A DNA stretch of 64,000 bases from Malania oleifera (taxonomy: Eukaryota > Streptophyta > Magnoliopsida > Santalales > Ximeniaceae). Positions 48,082-58,689 of the stretch are shown piece by piece (position 1 is the first letter of the stretch; each line of letters begins with the position of its first letter). Both the position numbers and the translations under genes were made by a program. The notes below the pieces were generated by a model. That model was given only the letters and a program-made list of their open reading frames with translations. It did no database searches and had not been told where the DNA came from. The stretch is taken from assembly GCF_029873635.1 (NCBI RefSeq), contig NC_080417.1, positions 34,274,214-34,338,213 on the forward strand, given 5' to 3'.

Positions 48082-48837
48082 TCTCATCAACTACTACATC
48101 CCTATTGATCACCACCTTGTTTACCACTGGGTCCCATAGCCTGTACCCCTTTACACCTTCTAGATATCCCAAAAATATACAATGACGAGACTTTGGGTCA
48201 AGCTTAGACCTCTCCTCACTAGGTACGTGAACATAGGTTGGACACCCGAATACCTTCAATCCGGAGTTACTACATTTCCCATCCAAACCTCTTTTGCCAC
48301 TCTATCTTCTAATGATGCCCTTGGTGATCGGTTTATCAGAAAACAAGTCAAACTCACTGCCTTGGCCTAGAAGTTCTTTGGTAGCTCTGAATTAAGCCTG
48401 AGACACCGAGCCCTTTCAGAAAGAGTCCAGTTCATCCGTTCAGTCAGACCATTTTGCTGAGGTGTCCGACGAACTATAAAGTGTCTCTTGATGCCTTGCT
48501 TTGCACAAAACTCTATAAACCGAGAATCAGCATACTCGGTCCCATTATTCAACCTTAAGTATTTGATTCTCCTCTCTGTCAGGTTTTCTACTTCATCCTT
48601 CCAAATATTAAACCTAACAAACGTACCTAATTTGTGACGCATGAAGTAAACTCAAACCTTCTGTGAGTAATCATCAATAAAACTCACATAATACACATTT
48701 CCACCCTTTGATGCAACTCTAACTAGGCCTCAAACATCTGAATGCACATAATCAAGAATACCCTTTGTCTTGTGTATAGCTAATCTGAACTTTACTCTGT
48801 TTTGTTTTTCAAGAACACAAATCCTACAAAATTCCAG
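48082..48837 (-). pseudogene. Copia integrase, broken
   Basis: 48367-48642 reads NGTEYADSRFIEFCAKQGI, GIKRHFIVRRTPQQNGLTERM: the integrase core with the D-N-G-x-E motif changed to N-N-G-T-E, plus the PQQNG motif. 48047-48286 gives the C-terminal KVFGCPTYVHVPSEERSKLDPKSR and CIFLGY. Frameshifts separate the parts, and the element at 45961-48081 cuts the frame. Confidence 0.87.
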
Positions 48838-49437
48838 CTAACATGATTTCAAGCACTTCAAAAGTTTCCTCTTGTGTAGTTCTTTCATGTCGTGTTCCCC
48901 CATATGCCTAAGGTGCATATGCCACAAGACAGTCTCATCTGATTCTGCATCTATGGTTGTAGCTCCACCTATAATGGTAGTTCCCTGCAATGTGTAGATA
49001 TTCTCATCCAGGTTTTGCCATTTCATTATAATCATATCTCTTTTCCATACTTTCATAACTCCACCTTCAGACTTGTATTTTAAACCATTACCATCCAAAG
49101 TTCCAAGTAATATCAAACTCTTCCTCAACTCTGTTATATGTCTTACATTACACAATGTTCTCACAGCACCATCAAACATTTTTATCTTTACATTTCCTAT
49201 GTCAATAATCTTGTAAGAAGCATCATTACCCATAAGAACTGATCTAGAATTCACTAACCTGTAAGTGCTAAACCACTCCTTCGAAGTCATGTGATAAGAA
49301 CATGTCGAGTCAAGTATCCAAGAGTCCGTTAGATTATCCGACCTTGCTAAAACTGATAGAACATCACCATCACTACACACTGAACCTCCTTCTTGAACAA
49401 CATTCACATATTTTGAAGTACCCTCATGTTTTTCCAA
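48838..49437 (-). pseudogene. Copia protease end and gag-pre-integrase
   Basis: A 199-codon open frame: WILDSTCSYHMTSKEWF (protease; the usual D-S-[AG] is D-S-T), GNVKIKMFDGAVRTLCNVRHITELRKSL, then the pre-integrase zinc-binding text ETVLWHMHLRHMGEHDMKEL. A stop near 48838 separates it from integrase. Confidence 0.88.
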
Positions 49438-49439
49438 AA

Positions 49440-50195
49440 TTTCCCTTTTTCCAATCCGAACACCTTGGTTTCACACGCCCCTTTTTTACCGCATTTATAA
49501 CACCGGATTTCTTTCTTCTTCTTGGATTGATTGCAGGATTTTTGACTTAATTCATGTTTGGATTTTCCTTTTCCTCGCTCATTATTACCCTTTTCCACAA
49601 GTCCTTCTCCTTCAGCATATATTTTTAATCTTTTATGAAAATTTTACAAAGCACTTGTTATCTCTTCAAGATCAAGAGTTTCTTTTCCCCACGTAAGAGT
49701 GGTCACAAAATTTTTATAGGTATGAGTCGAGGGCAAAGAGTTTAACAACATCAAAGTTTTGACATCCTCATCAAACTTAACATCAACTCTCATCAAATCA
49801 CTAATAATTTAATTGAATGCATTAATATGTTGATCTAAGTTTGATCCTTTAACCATCTTAAGACAATACAAACGTTGTTTAAGAAAAAGTTTATTCTTGA
49901 GAGATTTGGACATGTACCGGCTCTCTAACTTTCACCATATAGCCGCTGGAGAATCCTCCTCCATCACCTGAAGGAGTACTTCGTCGGCCAAACACAAGTG
50001 TATTGTAGAAGCGTTCTTTGCTTGCAATGCTCCCCATGTTGCCTCATCCATTACATCCAGTTGAACACCAAGTAATGCCTTTCCCATTCCTTGTTGCACA
50101 ATAATGTCCTTCACTCTCCTCTGCCATAAACCAAAGTTCTGGGTTCCATCAAATTTAATGATGTCAAATCTTACAGAAGACGATCCCGATGCCAT
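49440..50195 (-). pseudogene. Copia gag, broken
   Basis: Begins at the ATG near 50195 (MASGSSSVRFDIIKFDGTQN) and runs as Tork-type Gag with W-x-x-R spacing; a stop interrupts after DSPAAIW (about 49932). At about 49480-49520 is the zinc knuckle CYKCGKKGA, which then shifts frame and loses the H and last C. Fragments continue to 49440. Confidence 0.88.
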
Positions 50196-50220
50196 AACAA
50201 CAATCCCTCTTATACCAATT

Positions 50221-50799
50221 TGTTGTGATATGGATTGGATAAATATGAAGCACAGCAAAATAAATACAACAAGTAGATTAAACACAACCAAAAAAAGATA
50301 AACAACAAGAATAACAACAAGATTTATGTGGTTCAGCAAAGCCTATATCCACGGAAGCAATGGCACAAGAATTTCACTAAGAAAATCTCAAAGTACACAA
50401 TACTCTTCTTAAATGATCACACACACTGTCAATACACGCCCAGAATGACATATATAATAGTCTCTCATTGGTTTCCCTCCAATTACCCAACAACCTCAAC
50501 GTTCAAATTCAAAATTAAAAAAACTGCTCGCAACCTAGAAAGACTCGTCGACAAGAACAGGGGATTCATCGACAATCTAGAGAAGGAAACTCATCGACGA
50601 GAACAGGGCATTCGTCAATAAGCCCATTTTCTGCTCTCGATATCTCAGGATCTCTGAGTTTTTTTTGTTACTCTCGGGATCTACTTGTCGATGAGAACAA
50701 GGCACTCGTCAACGAATCCCTACTATACAACCCCCTTATATTCTTCTTCCTTCCTTTGTTTATGAAACTCCAAGTATAAGAACCACACCATAAACAACA
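50221..50799 (-). repeat. 5' LTR of the Copia
   Basis: Plus-strand start TGTTGTGATATGG, end CATAAACAACA; the start is identical in text to 24909. The decayed primer-binding site TGGTATAAGAG (minus strand, 50207-50217) lies three bases away. Confidence 0.9.
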
Positions 50800-51071
50800 T
50801 ACTTCAACTTGAAAAACTATAATACAATACAAGGCGTAGCATGAAGGGACCAAAGTTGGCTAAATAGGAACAAAAAGTATACCGGACCTTGCCTTGTGCC
50901 AAAAGCAATCAATCAACCAGGCAGAGGCTAGAAATGGTCACCTAGCCCCTGAAGACAATCAGTCGATTTGGAAAAATTTGCCTACAATGGTATTCTTCTT
51001 TTCTCCAACGACTAGTAAGCAGTCGACTTGACCCTGTAAGAAGTCAATCATTCTAACTTCTAAAAAAACTC

Positions 51072-51109
51072 TAATAGGGCATATATATATATATATATAT
51101 GCCCTATTA
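51072..51109. repeat. Perfect 38-bp palindrome around (AT)n
   Basis: TAATAGGGC, (AT)10, GCCCTATTA within solo LTR A. It could form a hairpin or cruciform. Confidence 0.92.
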
Positions 51110-51660
51110 AGCCTTGATAAAGTTAGAAAACGTACACACACTAAATATCCAAGTGCTCTAGTTTCAATTCTCTCTTATTCTCTCTTTATGTCTTATTTTG
51201 CTCATCTTTGAGCGATAGTTTAGAAAACTCTTGAGCTTTATTTTGGTCATTTTATGAGAGTTATTAATTTTGAGAGCACTAATTGTGTATCTTTCTTGTA
51301 AGAAATTTGAGTTTGTAAAATTTCTTGTATTGGTTCCTTGGTCTTCGTAAAAATAAGGGTTGTTTTCGTTATCTCCTCTCCATCAAAACAAAAGGTGTAA
51401 TTGGTGTCCTTGCTGCCGTTGAAGGAAGAGGAATTAGTAGAAACTCAAGATGGTTGGTCTTGAGAGAGTTGACGTAGGCTGGTTGCTCACTAGTATAAAA
51501 GGAGTTCGTTGTTCTCTATTTTTTCTCTCTTTATATTGCTTTGATATTTTGTGAATTGTTTGATTGTTTTAATTTGCTATAAATTTTTATATCAAGTACT
51601 TTAATTTTATCAAACCCAATTCACCCCCTCCTCTTGGATTGCCTTTGGGCCAACAAAAAT

Positions 51661-52085
51661 TACTTTCAAAAAGGCCAAATACACACATAAAAAATAAGTA
51701 TGATAACCATTCATAGAATGGGTGTTACAAGGTGCTATTTTATTGAATTTCAATAAAAATGAATTTAAGGACTTACTTTCCTCTTCACGAAAGTACTCCC
51801 GAACCTAACCTCCTTTTAAAAAAGTTTTGCTTTATTTTAAATTTTCAAAACTAACTCCGCTTGTGATGCACTTAATGTCCTAATCTTTTCACACACAATC
51901 AGTCTCATGCTCAAGTAAAGGAGGAGGGTTGTGTTAGATAACTAAAAATCAACATAAAACTTGTCAAATAATTATAATATGAATCCTTACCTATTATTTG
52001 TTAGGGTGTCCCCTACGAATGATGAGTTGCACTTATACCACACGGTGTAGCAGAAAAATGGGCGAGAGTGGACTAGGTCGTCGCC
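51661..52085. other. Unassigned DNA right of the nest
   Basis: No coding signal. TTAGGGTGTCCCCTACG near 52002-52018 loosely resembles the GGTGTCTACA end of Ogre/Tat LTRs; not enough to call. Confidence 0.35.
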
Positions 52086-52480
52086 CTAAAGTGACTCACC
52101 ATGTCGGCACCCAAGTATAGTGCCAAATATAAAAAAAGAAGAAGATGCATTATCATTAATAACTTTAAGCACATTCAAAACAAATAAGTCTTGACTACAA
52201 TATCCCTTAGCCACAAATACATTATTATTTATATGTTTATCAGACTCAAAAGGCTTTTGCCTTGACCAAAAAAGATACAAGCACTACATTCACTCTAATG
52301 GGAAGGATGCAAAACGCATGTAATGAAGACGGGACTTCTCCATATGTAACTTTGAAAAGAATCTTCCACTTTCATTATACACGAGTGAGGCTCGAGTCGC
52401 CCATGTACACTAATTTTTCCGTTTCCATATTAGAGTCTAGGAGGTAAAGACACTTCAATTTCCACAAATGTCCCTGATGG
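52086..52480 (-). pseudogene. Copia pre-integrase fragment
   Basis: The minus frame at 52086-52280 contains HINNNVFVAKGYCSQDLFVLNVLKVINDNASSS, a familiar Copia gag-pre-integrase text. The downstream HLGH-type zinc motif is missing. It is a short isolated remnant, unrelated in position to the nested Copia. Confidence 0.6.
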
Positions 52481-54117
52481 CACCAAAGTCTACCACCAAT
52501 CTTTTCTGTCTGCAACAATGTTTAATCAAAAAATGATTGCAACAATAATCTCTGCTTCATCTAGGTTTGCATTTGGTTTGGTCTAGTTATTGTTCCTCTT
52601 GTGTCAGGTCGAGTTATATGTTTTATAGTCCAATCTCCTATACTTGTTACTGTGTTTGAATTTTTTATTATGTGATTTGAGCTTTATCTCAATCAGATTA
52701 GCCTGGAGGGCAACCCTAGGCTTTGCAGTCTTGATTTGAAGTAGGTTATTATCCTCCATGATAATGTGCACTGTCACATCTCTAAAGACATGCTTTCTTT
52801 TGTGCTTTAATTGTCCCTTATAACTATTCAAATTCAAATAATTTTTCAATGAGACAACCCACCACAAAGGTATCAAAAATAGTTTATATGCCCTTTTTTT
52901 TAAGAACCTCATATGCTATGATACTAATCTCAAGACTCCACATCCCTATCATCAGTCATCTGGAAATGTAGGAAATTTCTTGTCTTAATTTTCTTCCCCA
53001 TCATCCACAATCTTCAAATTTTCTCATAGAATCTTGTATCTCACTTGTTTATGAGAACAATAGATATCAAACAAATCGTTAGACAACACGCTCAATATGG
53101 TGTGTTTGCACACTTTACTGGCATGCTCCCAGAGTTCCAAGTGTTCTTCAAAGTTATTTGGTGCTTATGCAAGTTTAGGGTTCAACAAAGAAAGTGTCAT
53201 TCCTAACAAATCCAAGGCATAAAGAATTCTCTCGCTAACGTCCATCCCTAAAATACAACCCTATGACATGCACCCACCAATCAAGAAATAGGAATAATTT
53301 CCATTCAATTAACCTTGACAAACTATGAAAGATAACTATAACAAAAGGAAGCACCAAAATGTAACAAAAGTACAAAAATATATATTCATAAGAAGCAAAA
53401 AGTATTTCTGTTTTAGAGAAGGAACAATGGTCGAACAAATGACGAAAAAGGGGAAATCCCACAAGGGAAAATAAATCCTGAGGGTTATCTCGCATGGGGG
53501 CTGCACAAACAAATATCCTTGATTCAAAAATCAATCAATCAATCAATAAATAACACAATAAAGACTATAGATATAAAATATTTTACCAATAATAAGTTGG
53601 ATTTTAAATAGCTAATAAAAATAATTATAGGCTTGAAGCCATTATAAAAGAATCAAAAGACTAAAGGACAAAATAGTAAGCGTGACCCAACTTAGGGATA
53701 AGGTCCCCTTGCATGCGATATTCATATTTTCCAAAATGAAAGGGCCATGCATTGGGATGACATAAGCACTCACTGGCTCCAGAGTGCTTCCACATATAAT
53801 GAGTTTTCATACTTCCTAAACAACCAATGAGGCACAACCAACCGAGAACATGAAAAAGGAAATAACTCACTCTAAATACCAACAAAGGGCACCTTTATTA
53901 TTATTCGTTGACAATACAAATTTTGAATCCTGCGGACAATTTCTTGTGGTTCACGAAATAATATGGCTTGCAAACGCACTAAAGTTGGTCAGGATATTTC
54001 ACGTTGATGCAGTTGGATCAAATTTTCTGATCATTTTCCTTTTCTTTTCTTTTTTTTTTTTTCCTCACCAAAAGAATTGCGTATCTGCTTACAATTGTAT
54101 CCATACATTTACAACGT
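52481..54117. other. Unassigned DNA, probably 3' flank of the phosphatase gene
   Basis: Short frames only. 52604-52912 (minus) has a weak Gag-like look but no motif I can name. The last few hundred bases before 54118 may be 3' UTR of the minus-strand gene. Confidence 0.4.
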
Positions 54118-56304
54118 TCAACTGTCATCCTTAAGCCAATACCGAATTACATACAAAAGGAAACCCACACAGGATCCAGCAGCTGTCAGCACAATGAAAG
54201 TTCGAACCCACAAAGAGGAAATAAATGCTTCCAGCACTATTGCACTCCATGACCAAAACCACAAGACACAGAAGATGGACCCAACCACAGCTCCCACAAC
54301 CACTTGACTAATTGTATGCAGTTGTTGCGAGACTCGTAGCCATGACTGCAACATAGATAAATTAGTATGGCAGCCAAAAAAAAAAAAAACCCATATTTTC
54401 ACTCTCCAATGTTCTCAATAAACCACCATTGCCACGTAGAGAATTAGAGCAAAGATATACTTGTGAGTTGGAAATATAGTTTTGTTGCTATTTTCTAATC
54501 ATGTGCATGCCCAAGCTCTCTACTAATTTCAGCCCACCCAATTATCCATCTTTGATGCTCCACAAGAAGAAGCTTCAGCTATAAATTATAGGAAGGTCAA
54601 AGCCAATGATATGACATTCTACAAGTACTAAAAATTAAAAAAATAAAATAAAATAAAATAAAACAAACAAACAGGTAAGTAGATTATAATTTTAATTGCA
54701 CATTTTTTTGCAAAACTAGATTTGCATTGCTTATCAGTGGACAACTATATGGCAATATCTAGGAAGGAAATTTTATTCATTATCAAATTGACCGTAATAT
54801 CCATGAGGTTCAGCAATACGTGTGAGGGAAGTGGACCAGGGTTGAATATTCTTGGCAATGGGTTCAATCAGAAGTCAAAGAGATTCACTTTCGTGAATAT
54901 GGAATTCACAAATTACTTGAGAATAACAAAAATACTTCTCAAATCATACAAAATATTCAGGAAAAATTCAGAGTTCTTTTAGAGTGCACAATAAAATTAG
55001 ACTGCATAATAAACATGTCTTGCATCAAATTTCTGGCTCCTAAAACATTTACGCATCAGAATGGCTGGGTTAAACTGTTTACGTGACACAATTCCACCTC
55101 CTAAGGCCTTTTCAATTGTAGCCTAAAAATAATTTGATTCTGTTGATATGTAAGGGATCCTAAGTTGCATTTTGGTTTTGTTCTGATTATATAGAAGTCT
55201 CGCAAGGAATTAAACTAGCAACCAACCCATAACAAAATCTAAAATAATGTCAAAATGAAAGTAAGTGAAGAAAGAACCAGGCATATATCCTATGCTAGAG
55301 CTATCTAATAGAAGTAAGAATTCGCATTATAATGCTTACAAGATATGACCCAAATATGAGAACAAGTGCACTGAGAGTCAACGAGAGTGCATTCATCCCT
55401 AGCCATTCCACCACTGTCATTTCATGCAGAGAAACAAATGTTACACATCTGTAGAGAATGATTTTAAGCCAGCACATTTGTATTTTTTCTGAATGGATCA
55501 GCATAACAAAACACTAGCCTACACCTTAACTGCACATACACGCACACACACAAAGGCATGCAACAGACAGAGGAAATACACAAACTTTTGTGGGTGTCTG
55601 GATGCTCAATTGGTAAAGGTATATAAGAATTTCATTTTCCTATACATGTTTGAATCTAAAGTGTACTTGTCCATGATCAAACACCAAAAATGATCCTTGG
55701 AAAGATAAAAAAGAAGAATGCTCAACCGAATCCTAAAGAAGTGGTCATATAAATGTTAAGAAAAATAAAATGAGGCTGCAAATGTGTCAATTAGAATCAC
55801 ATTTTTTTATCAGTTTATTCCACTAACATCATTTTCTCCCCAAATCATACTCTAAAAGTAGCAAGCACATCATGCATGCAATTGAACTTCTCCAGCTTAT
55901 CTTCACAATTTTCTTTAAGAAAAATATAAACATGCTTGTATTGGTTTGGGGAGGAGTGGCCAGGCAATTAAATAATTAAATTATTGAGAGATCAACATCA
56001 ATAATGAGTAAAGAAATCAAATTATAAAAATATAGCTCTCAATTGGTCTGAAGTTAGTGAGGAAGTAGACAAAATATTACCAGACATACTAGCAAACAAC
56101 GCACTGAAAAAGATGGATTGTGCATGTGAAGATGGCATCCCAGGGTCAGACCTCAGAGTGGAAACAGGTCGCTCTTGGTTTAGTATCCGTTTAAGTATAA
56201 CTGAGAGACCCGAATTTATGACAGAACCCATAGCAGCCCACAAGGCTTCAGCATCATGCCTCCAAAGGATGACAACACCAAGAAGTCCAGTAACAAGCCA
56301 CTTG
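54118..56304 (-). CDS. LPPE: Lipid phosphate phosphatase epsilon-like gene, plastid type (3' exons)
   Basis: Three exons on the minus strand: 56081-56304, 55340-55413 and 54118-54345, joined by introns with GT/AG ends and agreeing phases, ending TGA at 54118-54120. Together they give about 175 residues of a PAP2 enzyme that removes phosphate from phosphatidic acid to give diacylglycerol in plastid membranes. Motif 1 is KRILNQERP, motif 2 PSSHAQS, motif 3 LRVSQQLHTISQ with the catalytic Arg and His; the usual Asp is Gln, as in the dolichyl-pyrophosphatase-like branch. Hydrophobic stretches around these suggest five or so membrane helices. The match to plant LPP epsilon is strong from memory. 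The first exon (transit peptide and start) was not found and is probably beyond 64000, so the DNA from 56305 on is likely intron. The three exons look intact. Confidence 0.9.
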
Positions 56305-56784
56305 CTCTGTGAACAACAAAAACTATCATTAACATCACAACTAGAGATGCTATAAATTCATGCTGAAATAAAAAAAATTGCATAATTTCTGTAAAATAGT
56401 GGATACAAGATCCAGAAGCAAACACTGATGTCTTTTTCCAAAAAAATGAGCAAACTAATCAACTCAAAAGAACTAAATTTTACAAGGTAGCAACACATTG
56501 GATCATATATGGCAACACTAATGTGGCTCCTGGATTTCTGAAAACTGAGCCTTGTCTCCCTTTCTCATCAGCATGCATTAGGACATGAAGCTGAAGCCAT
56601 GCCCAAAAAAAAAAAAACAAAAACAAAAAAACAGGTACTCATTAAGGATTTTCTTGTGTAGTCCTCTAGATTCTCTCTCTCTTAATATATCTTTTTCATC
56701 TTAAAAAATTAAAAGGAGTTGCATTGCAATGTGTGGATCAAAAGATCACTTTTATCTTCAAAAATCATACAAGAAGATCAATAA
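56305..56784 (-). other. Probable intron DNA of the phosphatase gene
   Basis: Acceptor AG at 56305-56306. No coding signal; A-runs at about 56606-56630. Confidence 0.5.
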
Positions 56785-58430
56785 CAAGCCTTAAGTCCCA
56801 CTAGGTAGGGTCGACTACATGAATCTTTTCTCGCCAATTTACACGATTGAGAGCATTTCCTCTACTAGATTAAGGGTTATTAAATCCTTCCTCACTACCT
56901 CATTCCAAGATATTTTAGGCCTACCCCTACCCCTTTTCATGTCAAAAATAGTAACTAGCTCGCTCCTCCTCACAGGTGCTCTACTAAGCTTATGTTTCAC
57001 ATGCTCAAACCATCTAAGCCGCCCCTCCCTTATCTTGTCTTCAACCAGTGCTACGTGTAAAGTATTGCATATATATTCATTTCTTATTTTCTCTTTTAAT
57101 GTTAAACCACACATCCACCTTAACATTCATTTCAGCAACTTTTACTTTTTGAACATGTTTCTTAGTTGCCCAACATTTTGAACTATAAAGCATAGTCGAC
57201 GTTATAGCCGTCTTATAAAACTTTTCTTTTAATTTTAAGAGTATTCTACAATCACACAACACGCCTAATGCACTCCTCTATTTTGCCTAACCTATTTTAA
57301 TTCTATGTATTACATCTTCTTCAATTTTCCCTTTAGCTTGCATAATAGAACCAAGACATCTAAATCCATTAGTACTATTAATTTCTTAATTGTCAAGTTT
57401 AATCTTCTCCCCACTACTACTCCTTATATAATTGAAATTGCATTTCATATATTCTATCTTATTCCTACTTATCCTAAAACCTTTAGACTCTAATACGATT
57501 CTCCCAAGTTCTAGTTTAGATTCCACTTTGCTCCTACTATCAACAATCAACACAATATCATCTGCAAACATCATACATCAAGGGATGGATCTCATTTAGG
57601 ATATTCCTAGTAAGTACATCAATTACTAAAGTAAAAAGATAAGAACTCAAAGTAGAACCTTGATGTACATCTACTGTAATCGTAAAATCTCTAGATTCTC
57701 CACCTACAGTCATAATTCTAGTCACTACTCTATCATACATATCCTTAATAACCTCAATATAACTACTGCATACCACCTTCTTTTCTAAGACCCACCAAAG
57801 AACTTCCTAGGTACTATCATAACCTTTTTCCAAGTTAATAAAAACCATATGCAAGTCCCTCTTCTTTTTCCTACTTTTCCATTGAACTTCTTAAAAGATA
57901 AATAACTTCTGTTGTTGATCTCCCAAACATAAAACCAAATTGATTTTCTAAAATCCTCATTTCTAGTCTTTTTCTTTGTTCAATTATCCTTTCTCATAAT
58001 TTCATTGTATGGCTCATAATATTAATTCCATGATAGTTATTACAATTTAAAATATAACCTTTATTTTTGTAAAAAGGTATTAACGTACTTTTTCTTTATT
58101 CCTATGTCATTTTCTTGGTTTTCATTATAATGTTGAATGAATCAATTAACCAAATATTTCCTTTATCCCTAAACATATATGGTCCTATAGATTTCCCACT
58201 TTTTCATTTTTTTAACGCCATCTTAAGTTCAAGGACTCTAATTTTGCAAATAAATCCCCCATTTTTAGTCTTCTCCTCATTTGTCGCTTCCAAGTTCAAT
58301 CTTTCATTCTCCACCTCTCTTTTATGTCTTCTTCTCTAATTAAGTCATTGTCATTCTCGTCCTTTATACATTTCACCTAAATCTTTACATTTTCTTTCTC
58401 TAACTCTAGCAAGTTTATATAATAAATAAA
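56785..58430 (-). mobile_element. RTE-type LINE, 5'-truncated and broken
   Basis: Reverse transcriptase and C-terminal text on the minus strand in several frames: VDVHQGSTLSSYLFTLVIDVLT (57558-57776), FADDIVLIVDS with the catalytic A-D-D (57386-57574), ITSTMLYSSKCWATKKHVQKVKVAEM (57077-57262), and the RTE C-terminus LRWMCGLTLKEKIRNE, RLRWFEHVKHKLSRAPVRR and KRGRGRPKISWNEV (56839-57126). The 3' end shows the plus-strand text TAGGGTCGACTACATGAATC (56806-56825). The endonuclease is missing; 57780-58430 is heavily decayed RT. Confidence 0.88.
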
Positions 58431-58689
58431 TCTAAATCGGAAAAAAGAGAGCATGGTTTTGGAAATGAATCTTCTATAAGATATTTCTACGAGATATTTT
58501 TCTTTCAATCTCCAAGATTATAAAACCTTTTGGCCTCTCCTACGAAGCATGCATGTATGCTTTTTTGAGGAGTTCAGCTAAAAAAAAAAGGCAAAAGTCC
58601 CTTTTAATATTTGAGGTTTCATTGGACTTTGGTTCTCAACAGAATTAACATTAATAATTGATTCAAACAAGGAGCCTCACAAGGCTCTT
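58431..58689. other. Unassigned DNA between LINE and small LTR element
   Basis: No recognisable feature; includes an A-run at about 58580. Confidence 0.5.

Larger units (their letters stand above)
24909..50799 (-). mobile_element. Tork-like Copia retrotransposon, second shell
   Basis: Bounded by a perfect TACTT duplication (24904-24908 and 50800-50804). Its own sequence lies at 24909-25048, 31963-32530, 44403-45960 and 48082-50799, total 4984 bp, a normal size for Copia. The LTRs of 578 bp (3', split) and 579 bp (5') differ at many places, so the insertion is old. The gene order on the minus strand is gag, zinc knuckle, protease/pre-integrase, integrase, RT, RNase H. Every part has stops or gaps, so it cannot move itself. 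Three further elements sit inside it. Confidence 0.92.
24719..51655 (+). mobile_element. Solo LTR A, outermost shell of the nest (24719-24908 plus 50805-51655)
   Basis: Starts TGTTAGCCTTGGG and ends TTTGGGCCAACA, with a perfect AAAAT duplication (24714-24718 and 51656-51660). After removing everything inserted at TACTT it is 1041 bp long and non-coding. Its start (GATAACAACAAAT) and end (ATTCACCCCCTCCTCTTGG) recall family S, so it is probably a shorter relative. Dyads of GTCGACT/AGTCGATT type lie at about 50928-51055, upstream of its transcribed part. Confidence 0.85.
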
